A DNA stretch of 64,000 nt from the NCBI RefSeq assembly GCF_009720775.1, contig NZ_WNKW01000001.1, positions 496,001 to 560,000 of the forward strand, given 5' to 3'. Source of the stretch: Pseudoduganella danionis (GTDB lineage Bacteria; Pseudomonadota; Gammaproteobacteria; Burkholderiales; Burkholderiaceae_D). Position numbers and translations under genes: made by a program. Numbering within the stretch: position 1 is the first letter of the stretch; each line of letters begins with the position of its first letter. The notes below the pieces were generated by a model. The model was not told the DNA's origin. It ran no database searches and saw only the letters and a list, made by a program, of their open reading frames with translations. This document shows, piece by piece, positions 43,696 to 52,606 of this stretch.

Positions 43696-44695
43696 GGGAC
43701 ACACTGGCCGGCGCCGGACGGGCGCGGCGGCGGAACAGCTTGCGCTGCAGCGGCTGGCGCGGCACGCTGGCAATATCGTAGGCCAGGAAGGCCAGCACCA
43801 GTTGCAGCCCCATCAGCAGTGGCAGGGCGGCCAGCATGACGGTACCGGCCGGGGTGCCGACGCCGGCGCGGGCCGAATCGGCCCAATGCCAGATGCCGTA
43901 GCCGAGGCCGGAAAATATCATCAGCAGACCCAGTGGTAGCTCGATCGATGCCAGCGACATATTGCGCAGATAGTAGTTGTAGAACAGCCGCTTGAAGAAG
44001 TTGCGCGCGTGCTTGGCCAGGAATTCCGTAATGATTTTGGAGACCTTCAGGTTGCTCACTTCATCGCCGTAGACGGCGTCCATGGGCACGTCGGCCACCA
44101 CCGCATGCAGGGTATTCAGACGGAACAGCATGTCGGTTTCAAAGAAATAGCGCTGGCTGATTTTTTCGAACGGCAGGTGGCGCGCTGCTTCCGCATGGAT
44201 CGCCGTATAGCCGTTGGTGGGGTCGAACAGATGCCAGTAGCCCGAGGACAGTTTGGTCAGCAGCGACAGCATGGCGTTGCCGAACAGGCGTACCGGTGGC
44301 ATCGCGCCTATCTGTTCCAGATCGTAGAAGCGGTTGCCTTTGGTGTAATCCGCTTCGCCGGCCAGAATAGGGCCGACGAAGTCGGCGATCAGTGCCGGGT
44401 CCATCTGGCCATCGCCATCGATCTTGACGATGATGTCCATGCCATGCTCGATGGCGGCGCGGTAGCCGGTCATGACGGCGCCGCCCACGCCCAGATTGAC
44501 AGGGTTTTCCAGCACCACCACGCGGCTGTCCTGGCACTGGTTGCGCACGAACTGGCCCGATTGATCGGGACAGCGGTCATCGACCACGTAGATGCGCTCC
44601 ACCTCCGGCCCGATGGCCGCAATCACCCCGAGTATGTGGCGGGTTACTTTGTAGCTGGGGATGACGACAGCAATACGGGCGTGAGTGTTGGACAT
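43688..44695 (-). CDS. GT2 glycosyltransferase (DPM1/GtrB-like)
   Basis: 335 residues. IAVVIPSYKVTRHILGVIAAI, VVDDRCPDQSGQFV and IIVKIDGDGQMDPALI (DxD) form the GT-A fold; two or so C-terminal membrane helices (LPLGLLMIFSGLGYGIW, VMLAALPLLMGLQLV) and an Arg-rich tail. Likely transfers a sugar to polyprenyl phosphate. Starts 21 bases after the three-module glycosyltransferase ends. Confidence 0.85.
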   Translation of the reverse strand: MSNTHARIAVVIPSYKVTRHILGVIAAIGPEVERIYVVDDRCPDQSGQFVRNQCQDSRVVVLENPVNLGVGGAVMTGYRAAIEHGMDIIVKIDGDGQMDPALIADFVGPILAGEADYTKGNRFYDLEQIGAMPPVRLFGNAMLSLLTKLSSGYWHLFDPTNGYTAIHAEAARHLPFEKISQRYFFETDMLFRLNTLHAVVADVPMDAVYGDEVSNLKVSKIITEFLAKHARNFFKRLFYNYYLRNMSLASIELPLGLLMIFSGLGYGIWHWADSARAGVGTPAGTVMLAALPLLMGLQLVLAFLAYDIASVPRQPLQRKLFRRRARPAPASVSHE

Positions 44696-44716
44696 GGTGT
44701 GATCTTGCAGGTTCAG

Positions 44717-47700
44717 TTAGGGCTGGCCGTTGGTGTCGGCGCCGAACAGGATGTGGGTTAGCTGGCGGGCGTTGTCGGCCCAGGTATGCCAGGGCATGCC
44801 GTGCGAGGCGATGGTTAGTCCGTCGGCGTGGCGGCGCAGCCACTCGCGCAGCGCGTCGGCCAGCGCGGCTCCCGTATTGCCGTTGAAATACTGGGCGTGC
44901 TCACCGGCGATTTCGCGGAACACGGGTATATCGCGCGTCAGCAGCGGCATGTCGTGGCGTGCCGCTTCGATCAGCGGCAGGCCGAAGCCTTCGCCTTCGC
45001 TCGGGAACAGCAGGCAGGCGCAATCCTGATAGACCCGTTCCAGGTATTCGTCGCTGATGCCTTGCAGCCAGTGCAGACGGCGTCCCAGTTCGGGATGCTG
45101 GCGCAGGCGCGCCATGATGGCCGGAATGGTGCGGCGCTGCGCTTCGGGCAAACCCTTCCAGCCTTCGCCGCCGACGATCACCAGGCGGATGTCGACACCG
45201 GCGGCCCATAGCTGCTCGAACGCGTCGAGCGCCTGCAAATGGCCTTTGCGCGGTTCGATGGTGCCCACCATCAGGAAGCTGGGCACGGACTGGATGTCGG
45301 CCAGTACCGCAGCGGCATCGGCAGGCAGACCCGTGCTGGGCACTGAAGCAGCAATGTCGGCACCGTGATGCAGCACGGCGAACTGCGGCAGTGCGCGCTG
45401 AGGCGCGTGCTGGCGCAGCCAGTCGCGGGTTTCGTCGGCCACTGCGCCGCTGATACACAGCAGGCGGTCGGCATTGCTGCTGACGCTGTGCAGCCACTGC
45501 TCGAACACGTCGTCGACGTGGGACGGGAAGAATTCGGGACGCAGCACGGGCAGCAAGTCGTGGATCAGGAAATTGACGCTGACACCGGCATGGCGCCAGC
45601 GCTGGTACAGGCCCGTGCGGGCCGCTTCCGTCACGGCACCCGGATAGAAATCCGGACTGTAGAACACGTCGCCGGCGCGCACCTGGACTTCGTCATCCAC
45701 CACGCCATAGCTGTCGGTACCGGCCAGCGTGTGCAGATAGCAGCGCCCGTAGCGGTAGTGCCAGCGTCCGCCTTCGTCGCTCAGGTACACCGGCAGCACC
45801 TGGAAGCGCGGCTGGTGCTGGGCCAGCAGTTCGGCCAGTTGGGCCCGCACCACGCGCTGGATGCCAGTCTTCAGATCTTCGCGTGCGATCGCTGAAACGT
45901 CGACCAGTAGCTGCGGCGCTATCCCATTTGCAGCCACGCTGGTATAGCGCTGGCCGTACACGGTGGCCTGCATGAGCTGCTGGGCGCTCTCTGCCCAGCT
46001 CAGCCATGGCATGGCGCTAGACTGCGGTGCCTGACCCTGGGCGTGCAACTGCAGCCAGTGGGCGATGGCGTCGGCCAGATCCTGCGGCTGCTTGCCGTCG
46101 AAATAATAAGCATGTGGGCCGGCGACTTCGCGGAACACGGGAATGCCGCGTGCGATGATGGGCAACTGGTGCTGGGCCGCTTCGATCAGCGGCAGACCGA
46201 AGCCTTCGCCCTCGGACGGCGCCAGCAGCGCAGCACAGTGCTGGTAGAGCTGTTCCAGCATCTGGTCGGACACGCCGGCCAGCCAGAACAGGCGCTGCCC
46301 GCGTTGCGCATGCTGCTCCAGTCGTTTGGCGAGGTCGTCGACCAGCCAGCCGTTCTTGCCGACGATGACCAGATTGACGGCCACGCCTTGTTGCCATAGC
46401 AATTCGCAGGCGGCCAGAGCCTGGGCCTGGCCTTTGCGCGGCTCGAGCGTACCCACCAGCAGCAGGGTGGGGGCTTGCTGAACGGCGGCCAGCACTTGCT
46501 CGGCATTCGGCGGCAGGCCCGTGCTGGGGGCGCTGGCCTGCAGGTCGGCACCCAGGTGGAAGTAGCTGAGCTGCAGCGGTGCGTGACGCCGGTTCGGCTG
46601 CTGGGCCAGCCAGGTGGCCAGCTCGTCCGCCACCGAGCGTGAAATGGTGACGATGCCATCGGCCACGTAAGTGATGGTGTCGAGATAGTCGCGGTAGTAT
46701 TTTTCGGCACCGAACACAAAGCATTCGGGGCGCAACACGGGCAGCAGGTCGTACACCACAAACCATACGGCGACGCCGCGGCGGCGCAGTGCCAGCAGTT
46801 GTGGCTGGTTCTGGGTGGTGCTGTTGGAGGCCAGATCCAGGCCCAGGAACAGGTCACCGGGGCGGCTTTCGATAGGCGCATCTTCGAGTTGCGGCGAGTG
46901 TACGCCCAGCATGGCGCTGGTGAAGCTGCGCGCATAGCGGTAGCTGCGGTTGCCGCCTTCGCCATACACGGGCTCGACCCGGTAGCCGGCTGGCGGCTGC
47001 TTGATCAGGGCCAGCAAAATGCTGCGTACCACGCGCTGGATGCCGGTCTTGTGGTCGATCTGCACGAGCGCGGATATATCCACCAGCAACTGGCGTGGTG
47101 TTTGTGCCGGCTGGTTGGCTGCGATCGCCGCGGCCGCGCTGATCAGTTGCGCCGTCTGCGGCGCCTGTGCTCCGGGCTGGGCGCTGATGCTGGCCAGATT
47201 GGCGACCAGATGCTGGTAATGGGCCATGCTGCTGCGCTGGCTCAGTTCTTCGATGGCTTGCTGGTACAACTGGCCGACCAGGGCCGGTGCGTGCTCGACG
47301 CGGACGAATTCGCGCGCGGCCGTGGCCAGCTTGGCGCGCTGCTGCGGGTCCTGGTAGAGCTGGTCCAGAGCGGCGCCCAAGGCCGCGTCTTCGAACAGGT
47401 CGGGCAGCTTGACGAGAACCTGCTCGGGCAGGCTGGCGGCCGCGCCATGCGCGTTGATGATGGTGGGGATGCCATGCAGCAGGCAGTCCAGCACCGAAGC
47501 CGAGGTTTCGCCGCGCGTGCTGGTGCGTAGTTGCACGGCGATATCGCTGGCTGCCAGATAGTGCTGGTAAGCCTCGGCACTGACGAATCCGGTAATGCTG
47601 ATACGGGCAGCGCCGGCCGCCTGCTGGGCAGCAATCTGCTGGCTCAGTTCCAGGCCGTAGCGGCCGCCTTCATTTTCGCCCACGAAGACCAGGCGGCAGC

Positions 47701-49000
47701 GCGCTTGCTGGGCCAGGCTACTCGCGCCGAAGGCGGCCAGCAGGCGGTGATTGAGTTTGGTCGGGCCCAGCATGCCGAAGCTGCACACCAGGAATTCATC
47801 GTCGGCCAGGCCCAGTTGCTGGCGCGCGAGCTGGCGCGCGTGGGCCGGCGTATGCTGGTGCGGCATGCCGCGCAGCAGCGGCAGCACGCGCCAGTGCTGT
47901 GCCGTGCCGGGGCCGTACCACTGGTCGGCCAGCACGCGCGAGAATTCAGCATGGACGATCACGCCGGCCGCCTGATCGAGTACTTCCTTGTTGGCCGGCA
48001 TGGCCCAGATGGAAGGATTGTGGCCCAGTTCACGCTGGGCCAGCAAACCCGTGTAGCCGTGCGCATGGTATAGCGCGCGCACATAGGCCAGCGGCTGCAC
48101 GCCGTCGCGCTCCATGTTGTCGATCACGCCGCTGAGGAAGAAATCGTGCAGGACCACCATGCCGGGGAAGCGCTGCAGCAGGCCGAACATATACTGGTGG
48201 GCATTGGAATTGCCGAAGTGGTAGAGGCGGCGCTGGAAGCCGGCCGCCACGGCGGCGAACTGCTGTTCGTTGAGCAGCGGCAGGCGCTGGCCTAGTTCGG
48301 TGGCGGCGATCTCGGCCTGGTTGGCGCTGGCCACCACGAGCGTGATGTCATAGTGGGCTTGTAGTTGTTCTATCAGTTCCACGCTGTAGTCGGCGATGCC
48401 GGACTTTTGCGGCGGCAGCGGCGAGATATAGGCCAGCGCAGGACGGCCGGCTGGCGCCGTGGCCGTGCGGCGCTGATCGCAGCAGGCCTGCAGTTGCTGC
48501 ATCAGGCTTGCGGCGACGGCGGCAGCATCATCGTGCACGGTTGCTGGCAGCGTGTAGACGCAAGCTGCGCGTTGCAGCGCCTGGTGTGCACGGTCGGACA
48601 GCTTGGCGGCTGCGCTAAGCGGCTCGGCGCGCGTGTAGGCCAGCCGCAAGCTGTTGGCTTCGCAGCCGAAGACGGCCAGCTCGCAGGGCTGGTCGAACAG
48701 GCCAGGCACGAGTACCACATCAGGATTCAGGCTGGCCAGAAAGCCGGCCCGTATCACGCTGGCAGCATGGTGGCTCCAGCCTGCGCCGGTCGGGGTGTCG
48801 TACGGTATCAGATGCTGGGCGGGCAGCAGGCCGTCCAGCGCCAGCCGCAGCGCATCGATGCTGTCTTGCGGCTGGCTGGCATACACCACCTGCACGCTGT
48901 GCTCGGGATCGCGCAGCAGCGCTTGCACCAGGCTGAAGATGGCCGCCGGGGCAGTGGCCGCACCGTTCTGGCAGGCTTGTAGGTCGATGACTAGACGCAT
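44717..49000 (-). CDS. Three-module GT4 glycosyltransferase
   Basis: 1427 residues. Module 1 (~1-620): GT-B fold with RPALAYISPLPPQKSGIADYS and RTSTRGETSASVLDCLLHGIP. Modules 2 (~637-1030) and 3 (~1033-1427) are near-tandem copies: QLLVDISALVQIDHKTGIQR / QLLVDVSAIAREDLKTGIQR, LLVGTLEPRKGQAQAL / FLMVGTIEPRKGHLQAL, and SEGEGFGLPLIEAA in both, the GT4 donor-binding E-x7-E region. A single chain may assemble several linkages, suited to a repetitive backbone. Lies 2 bases after the FkbM gene in the operon. Confidence 0.88.
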   Translation of the reverse strand: MRLVIDLQACQNGAATAPAAIFSLVQALLRDPEHSVQVVYASQPQDSIDALRLALDGLLPAQHLIPYDTPTGAGWSHHAASVIRAGFLASLNPDVVLVPGLFDQPCELAVFGCEANSLRLAYTRAEPLSAAAKLSDRAHQALQRAACVYTLPATVHDDAAAVAASLMQQLQACCDQRRTATAPAGRPALAYISPLPPQKSGIADYSVELIEQLQAHYDITLVVASANQAEIAATELGQRLPLLNEQQFAAVAAGFQRRLYHFGNSNAHQYMFGLLQRFPGMVVLHDFFLSGVIDNMERDGVQPLAYVRALYHAHGYTGLLAQRELGHNPSIWAMPANKEVLDQAAGVIVHAEFSRVLADQWYGPGTAQHWRVLPLLRGMPHQHTPAHARQLARQQLGLADDEFLVCSFGMLGPTKLNHRLLAAFGASSLAQQARCRLVFVGENEGGRYGLELSQQIAAQQAAGAARISITGFVSAEAYQHYLAASDIAVQLRTSTRGETSASVLDCLLHGIPTIINAHGAAASLPEQVLVKLPDLFEDAALGAALDQLYQDPQQRAKLATAAREFVRVEHAPALVGQLYQQAIEELSQRSSMAHYQHLVANLASISAQPGAQAPQTAQLISAAAAIAANQPAQTPRQLLVDISALVQIDHKTGIQRVVRSILLALIKQPPAGYRVEPVYGEGGNRSYRYARSFTSAMLGVHSPQLEDAPIESRPGDLFLGLDLASNSTTQNQPQLLALRRRGVAVWFVVYDLLPVLRPECFVFGAEKYYRDYLDTITYVADGIVTISRSVADELATWLAQQPNRRHAPLQLSYFHLGADLQASAPSTGLPPNAEQVLAAVQQAPTLLLVGTLEPRKGQAQALAACELLWQQGVAVNLVIVGKNGWLVDDLAKRLEQHAQRGQRLFWLAGVSDQMLEQLYQHCAALLAPSEGEGFGLPLIEAAQHQLPIIARGIPVFREVAGPHAYYFDGKQPQDLADAIAHWLQLHAQGQAPQSSAMPWLSWAESAQQLMQATVYGQRYTSVAANGIAPQLLVDVSAIAREDLKTGIQRVVRAQLAELLAQHQPRFQVLPVYLSDEGGRWHYRYGRCYLHTLAGTDSYGVVDDEVQVRAGDVFYSPDFYPGAVTEAARTGLYQRWRHAGVSVNFLIHDLLPVLRPEFFPSHVDDVFEQWLHSVSSNADRLLCISGAVADETRDWLRQHAPQRALPQFAVLHHGADIAASVPSTGLPADAAAVLADIQSVPSFLMVGTIEPRKGHLQALDAFEQLWAAGVDIRLVIVGGEGWKGLPEAQRRTIPAIMARLRQHPELGRRLHWLQGISDEYLERVYQDCACLLFPSEGEGFGLPLIEAARHDMPLLTRDIPVFREIAGEHAQYFNGNTGAALADALREWLRRHADGLTIASHGMPWHTWADNARQLTHILFGADTNGQP

Positions 49001-49002
49001 GG

Positions 49003-50430
49003 TTATTCAGTATGAGTGTGGTGGGCCTGTTGCAGGTCGGCCAGTACTTTACGTGCAGAACATGGTAATTCGCGCAGTAGATGGGGCACATCGGCCGCAC
49101 CTGCCGCGGGGCCGCCGCCCTGCTTGATGACGAGCAGGCTGCGGCTCACCAGCGCATTCAGACGGGGCGAGCGCAGCAGCAGGGGCAGCAAGGCACGGCG
49201 CAGCAGTTCGCGGCTGGTCAGCCAGCGCACGCTGCGGCGCAGGGCATCCAGCGCCGCGCGCCGGGCTTGCTGAGGCAGGCTGTGTTCGCCGCGTCGCAGC
49301 AGCCAGCGCAGCGGCGCAGTAATGCGCCAGGAGCTGCTCGCATACACGGCCAGCAGGCGTCGCTCCAAATCGCTGCCCCAGGCGGCGCTCTGATGCAGGT
49401 TCTGTTCTAGTGCTTGGGCGCGGCTGGCGGCCTGTTGCAGATCGTGCTGCGCCTGACTCGCCAGTTGTTCCAGTTGACGTTGGCATTCCGACAGCAGCTG
49501 GTCGCGTCGGCGGACTTCCAGTTCTAATTGGGCGCCATAGTCCAAGGCATGCTCAAGTTCCTGGGCGCGAGCCTGAGCCTGTTCGGCAGCCTGATGCAAT
49601 TGCTGTTCTAGCTGATTGTTCTGCTGCTGGCTGCGTTCGACGTCCTGTTTCAACTGCTGGCTACGCTGGTCGGCTGCCTGCGCCTGTTTGGTGGTCTGGG
49701 CCAGTTGCTGGTCGAGCGCTTTGCCGCGCTGCCAGGCCTTGTCCAGATGGTGGCTCAGGTAGTCGTCGAACACATTGGGCTGGCATTGCAGTGGCGCGAG
49801 CAGGGCCTGCTGTTCGTCGGCCACGTAGTAGCGGTTCAAGCCGTCAAACCAGGCGAACTGGTAGCGGTGCGCGGTAATCAGCGCTTCCCATTGCTCGTGG
49901 TTGCTGTCCTGGCTGTTGGGCATGATGGCTTCCACCACCACTATCCATGGCCGGCATAGTTCGAAGTCCATGCCGCGCAATACATCGGCCTCGAAACCTT
50001 CCACGTCGATTTTGAGGAAGTGGACCGGACCTTGCACATGCTGGCGGCAGATGTCGGCCAGCGTCAGCAGCGGAACCTGATGTTCCACCACCTGATGGCC
50101 GTGCGCGCGGTGGCGCGCAGCCACGGCCGCATCGGTAGAGGCCCAGCCATTGATGGCGGGGATGTCGTACAGCGTGATGCTGCCACTGCTGGCGCCGGCC
50201 GCCGCATTCAGATTGATATCCCGCGGGCGCTGGGCCTGGAAAGTGGGACCATAGGAGGGCATGGGCTCGATATTGATACCGTGCCAGCCATGGTCGTAAA
50301 ACGCCTTGGTCACGGAATGCAGTTCCGGATCATTGGCGCCGACGTCGATATAAAAGCCTTGCGGCACGTGCTGCAGAACGCGCCACAGCAGCACGTCTTC
50401 ATAGTTCTGGGCAAAGGAAATAAAGCTCAT
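49003..50430 (-). CDS. FkbM-family methyltransferase with coiled-coil extension
   Basis: 475 residues. FkbM domain ~1-210 (SFAQNYEDVLLWRVL, FYIDVGANDPELHSVT, FLKIDVEGFEADVLRGMDF), then a Gln/Glu/Arg-rich coiled coil (~230-345) and a tail with SSSWRITAPLRWLLRR, a motif frequent at the end of polysaccharide-cluster proteins. It probably caps or decorates the glycan by O-methylation, and the coiled coil may measure chain length as in ABC-dependent O-antigen terminators (inference). Start overlaps the Wzt stop by 4 bases (ATGA). Confidence 0.88.
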   Translation of the reverse strand: MSFISFAQNYEDVLLWRVLQHVPQGFYIDVGANDPELHSVTKAFYDHGWHGINIEPMPSYGPTFQAQRPRDINLNAAAGASSGSITLYDIPAINGWASTDAAVAARHRAHGHQVVEHQVPLLTLADICRQHVQGPVHFLKIDVEGFEADVLRGMDFELCRPWIVVVEAIMPNSQDSNHEQWEALITAHRYQFAWFDGLNRYYVADEQQALLAPLQCQPNVFDDYLSHHLDKAWQRGKALDQQLAQTTKQAQAADQRSQQLKQDVERSQQQNNQLEQQLHQAAEQAQARAQELEHALDYGAQLELEVRRRDQLLSECQRQLEQLASQAQHDLQQAASRAQALEQNLHQSAAWGSDLERRLLAVYASSSWRITAPLRWLLRRGEHSLPQQARRAALDALRRSVRWLTSRELLRRALLPLLLRSPRLNALVSRSLLVIKQGGGPAAGAADVPHLLRELPCSARKVLADLQQAHHTHTE

Positions 50431-51650
50431 GAGCGAGTAATCTCGATGCTAGGGTCCAGCCAGGCCGAACCTTCAAAATGGGGACGCTGCATATTTACCA
50501 CGGTAAATACCAAGGCCAGATCGCGCCATTCGTAGTTGTTCACCAGATGGGTGGCCGTGCTGACGATGGCGGTGGCCACCGAGTAACTGCCCGCACCGAG
50601 GTTGGCGGCGAAGCTGAAGCGGTAAGTCACCTGCTGGCCCGGCTGCATGTCTTCCAGCGGCAATTCCTTGAGGTGGGTGTTGGTGCCATACATGGGCTGG
50701 CCCAGCCTGTCCTTGATCATATAGCCGAGCACCATGCGCGGGATAGGCGCATGCACGGCCACGGTCACGCTGAGCGTGACCTGCTGGCCCACATCCACCA
50801 CTTCCACGGCCTGACCGGTTTCATCCAGCAATGCGATGGCTGCTACCGTGGCTTCGCCGGTGCCGGAAACCACCTGCAGCTTGCCATCGTCGCGCTGGTT
50901 CAGGCGCAGCGTGGAGTTTTCCCGCTCGGCGATCATGGCGTTGTAGTAGTCCATGATTTCTTCCGGCTTGCCTTCGCGCGCGAGCCGGCCGCCATCGAGC
51001 AGGATGGCGCGATCGCAGACCGACTGGATGGCCTGCTTATCGTGCGACACCAGCAGCAAAGTGGTGCCGGCCTGGCGGTACTGGCGGATCCGTTCAAAGC
51101 TCTTGTGCTGGAAATAGGTATCGCCCACCGACAGGGCTTCGTCGACGATCAGAATGTCGGGCCGGCGTGCCGTGGCCACCGCAAACGCGACGCGCATCTG
51201 CATGCCGCTCGAATACACGCGCACAGGCTGGTCGAGGTAGTCGCCAATTTCGGCGAACGCTTCGATATCGGGCATCAGCGCGCTGATTTCATCGACCGTC
51301 AGGCCTATCAACTGGCCTGCCATATAGACATTCTGGCGCCCCGTGAAATCAGGATGGAAACCCATGCCCAGTTCCAGCAGGGCGGCCACGCGGCCTTCCA
51401 TGTACACCAGTCCCGTGCTGGGCTGGGTGGTGCCCGTGATCAGCTTGAGCAGGGTACTCTTGCCCGCGCCATTGATGCCGATCAGGCCGACGGCCTCGCC
51501 CGGCGCCACATGAAAACTCACATCCTGCAATATCCATTTGAGCTGATGGCGCGCGCCGCGCCACGGCAGCAGCCATTCGCGCAGGCGCGACCAGCGGTTG
51601 GGATACAGTTTATAGGCCTTGCCCAGTTGTTTGACAGTTATAGCGCCCAT
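50427..51650 (-). CDS. wzt: Polysaccharide ABC exporter ATP-binding protein (Wzt type)
   Basis: 407 residues. ATPase domain with Walker A GINGAGKSTLLKLI, signature YSSGMQMRVAFAVA, Walker B PDILIVDEALSVGD and H-loop SHD. Residues ~240-400 form a Wzt-type C-terminal beta-sandwich (VVSGTGEATVAAIALLDE..) that in other systems binds the modified end of the O-polysaccharide before export. Couples energy to the Wzm permease whose stop overlaps its start by one base. Confidence 0.9.
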   Translation of the reverse strand: MGAITVKQLGKAYKLYPNRWSRLREWLLPWRGARHQLKWILQDVSFHVAPGEAVGLIGINGAGKSTLLKLITGTTQPSTGLVYMEGRVAALLELGMGFHPDFTGRQNVYMAGQLIGLTVDEISALMPDIEAFAEIGDYLDQPVRVYSSGMQMRVAFAVATARRPDILIVDEALSVGDTYFQHKSFERIRQYRQAGTTLLLVSHDKQAIQSVCDRAILLDGGRLAREGKPEEIMDYYNAMIAERENSTLRLNQRDDGKLQVVSGTGEATVAAIALLDETGQAVEVVDVGQQVTLSVTVAVHAPIPRMVLGYMIKDRLGQPMYGTNTHLKELPLEDMQPGQQVTYRFSFAANLGAGSYSVATAIVSTATHLVNNYEWRDLALVFTVVNMQRPHFEGSAWLDPSIEITRS

Positions 51651-52450
51651 CAGAGTTCATCCACCATTTCGCCTGCCCGCTTGCGGAACAGTTGCATGCC
51701 GAGCACGCACAGTACTAGGGCCAGCACGGCGGCCGGCAGTAAATCGGCCCAGACCGGCATGCTGGCGCTGAACAAGATGGCCTGGTAGGCCTGGATCACG
51801 GCTGCCATGGGATTCCACACCAGCCAGTCCTGCACGCCGGGCGGCAGGATGCTGGTCGGATAGACGATGGGCGTGAACCAGAACCAGAACTGTATGAAGA
51901 TCTGGAAGAACTGGCCGACATCGCGGAAGAACACATTGAGTACGCCGAGCACCATGCCGAGACCAATGGCCAGTGCAATTTGCAGCACCAGCAAAGGCAG
52001 GATGCACAGGAAGACCAGGCCGGGGAACTGGCCGCTGGCTAGCAGGAATAGCGTGAACAGCGCAAAGATGATGGCGAAATTCACCAGCGCGTTGAGCACC
52101 ACGATGATGGGCAGGCAAATCCGCGGGAAACTGATTTTCTTGAGCAAGTTGGCCTGTTCCACGAATACGTTCTGGGCCCGCGTGGTGATTTCCGCAAACA
52201 GGCCCCAGGTCAGTATGCCCGCGCACAGGTAGATGCTGTAGCCGAACTGGCTGCTGTCGCCGGGCAGGCGGCTGCGCATGACCTGGGAAAAGATCAGCGT
52301 GTAGACCAGTATCATGGCCAGCGGATTTAATACGGTCCAGGCGGCGCCGAGTATGGTGTTGCGGTATTTGGACTGGAATTCGCGCTTGACGCTGCCCAAC
52401 ACAAAGCCGCGGTAGCGCCACAGGCCTTGAAGCATGGCTCTGGACATCAT
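51650..52450 (-). CDS. wzm: Polysaccharide ABC exporter permease (Wzm type)
   Basis: 266 residues, six membrane helices. Typical ABC2/Wzm features: RGFVLGSVKREFQSKYRNTILGAAWTVLNPLAMILVY and FWFWFTPIVYPTSILP with NPMAAVIQAYQAILF. Transports lipid-linked polysaccharide across the inner membrane. First gene of the ~18-kb operon. The ATG at 52450 (MMSRAM) is preferred; the in-frame TTG at 52486 is less likely. Confidence 0.9.
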   Translation of the reverse strand: MMSRAMLQGLWRYRGFVLGSVKREFQSKYRNTILGAAWTVLNPLAMILVYTLIFSQVMRSRLPGDSSQFGYSIYLCAGILTWGLFAEITTRAQNVFVEQANLLKKISFPRICLPIIVVLNALVNFAIIFALFTLFLLASGQFPGLVFLCILPLLVLQIALAIGLGMVLGVLNVFFRDVGQFFQIFIQFWFWFTPIVYPTSILPPGVQDWLVWNPMAAVIQAYQAILFSASMPVWADLLPAAVLALVLCVLGMQLFRKRAGEMVDEL

Positions 52451-52537
52451 AGGGGCTGCCCGTAGCGGTGGCGGGAAGGGGAGCAAGCTGCGATCATCAT
52501 GTACGGGCGGTGCCGCCGGAGTAGTGGAGAGTCGGCG

Positions 52538-52588
52538 ATTATAGCGTATGCCTTGTTATGTAAGTAACATGTTACAGCTTGTCACAGT
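52538..52588 (-). promoter_or_regulatory. Promoter with Crp-like sites upstream of the polysaccharide export operon
   Basis: On the minus strand a TATAAT -10 (plus 52538-52543) has no good -35. Instead, where the -35 should be, plus-strand TGTTA-N6-TAACA (52554-52569) gives a 16-base inverted repeat with Crp/Fnr spacing; a 12-base palindrome GTAACATGTTAC (52564-52575) overlaps it; and TCAC half-sites lie further upstream (TTGTCAC at 52579 area). This looks like a regulated promoter, most likely bound by the Crp-family protein encoded next to it; activation or repression is not settled by the geometry. Confidence 0.5.
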
Positions 52589-52606
52589 GGCGTTGTCACG
52601 CCGCTT

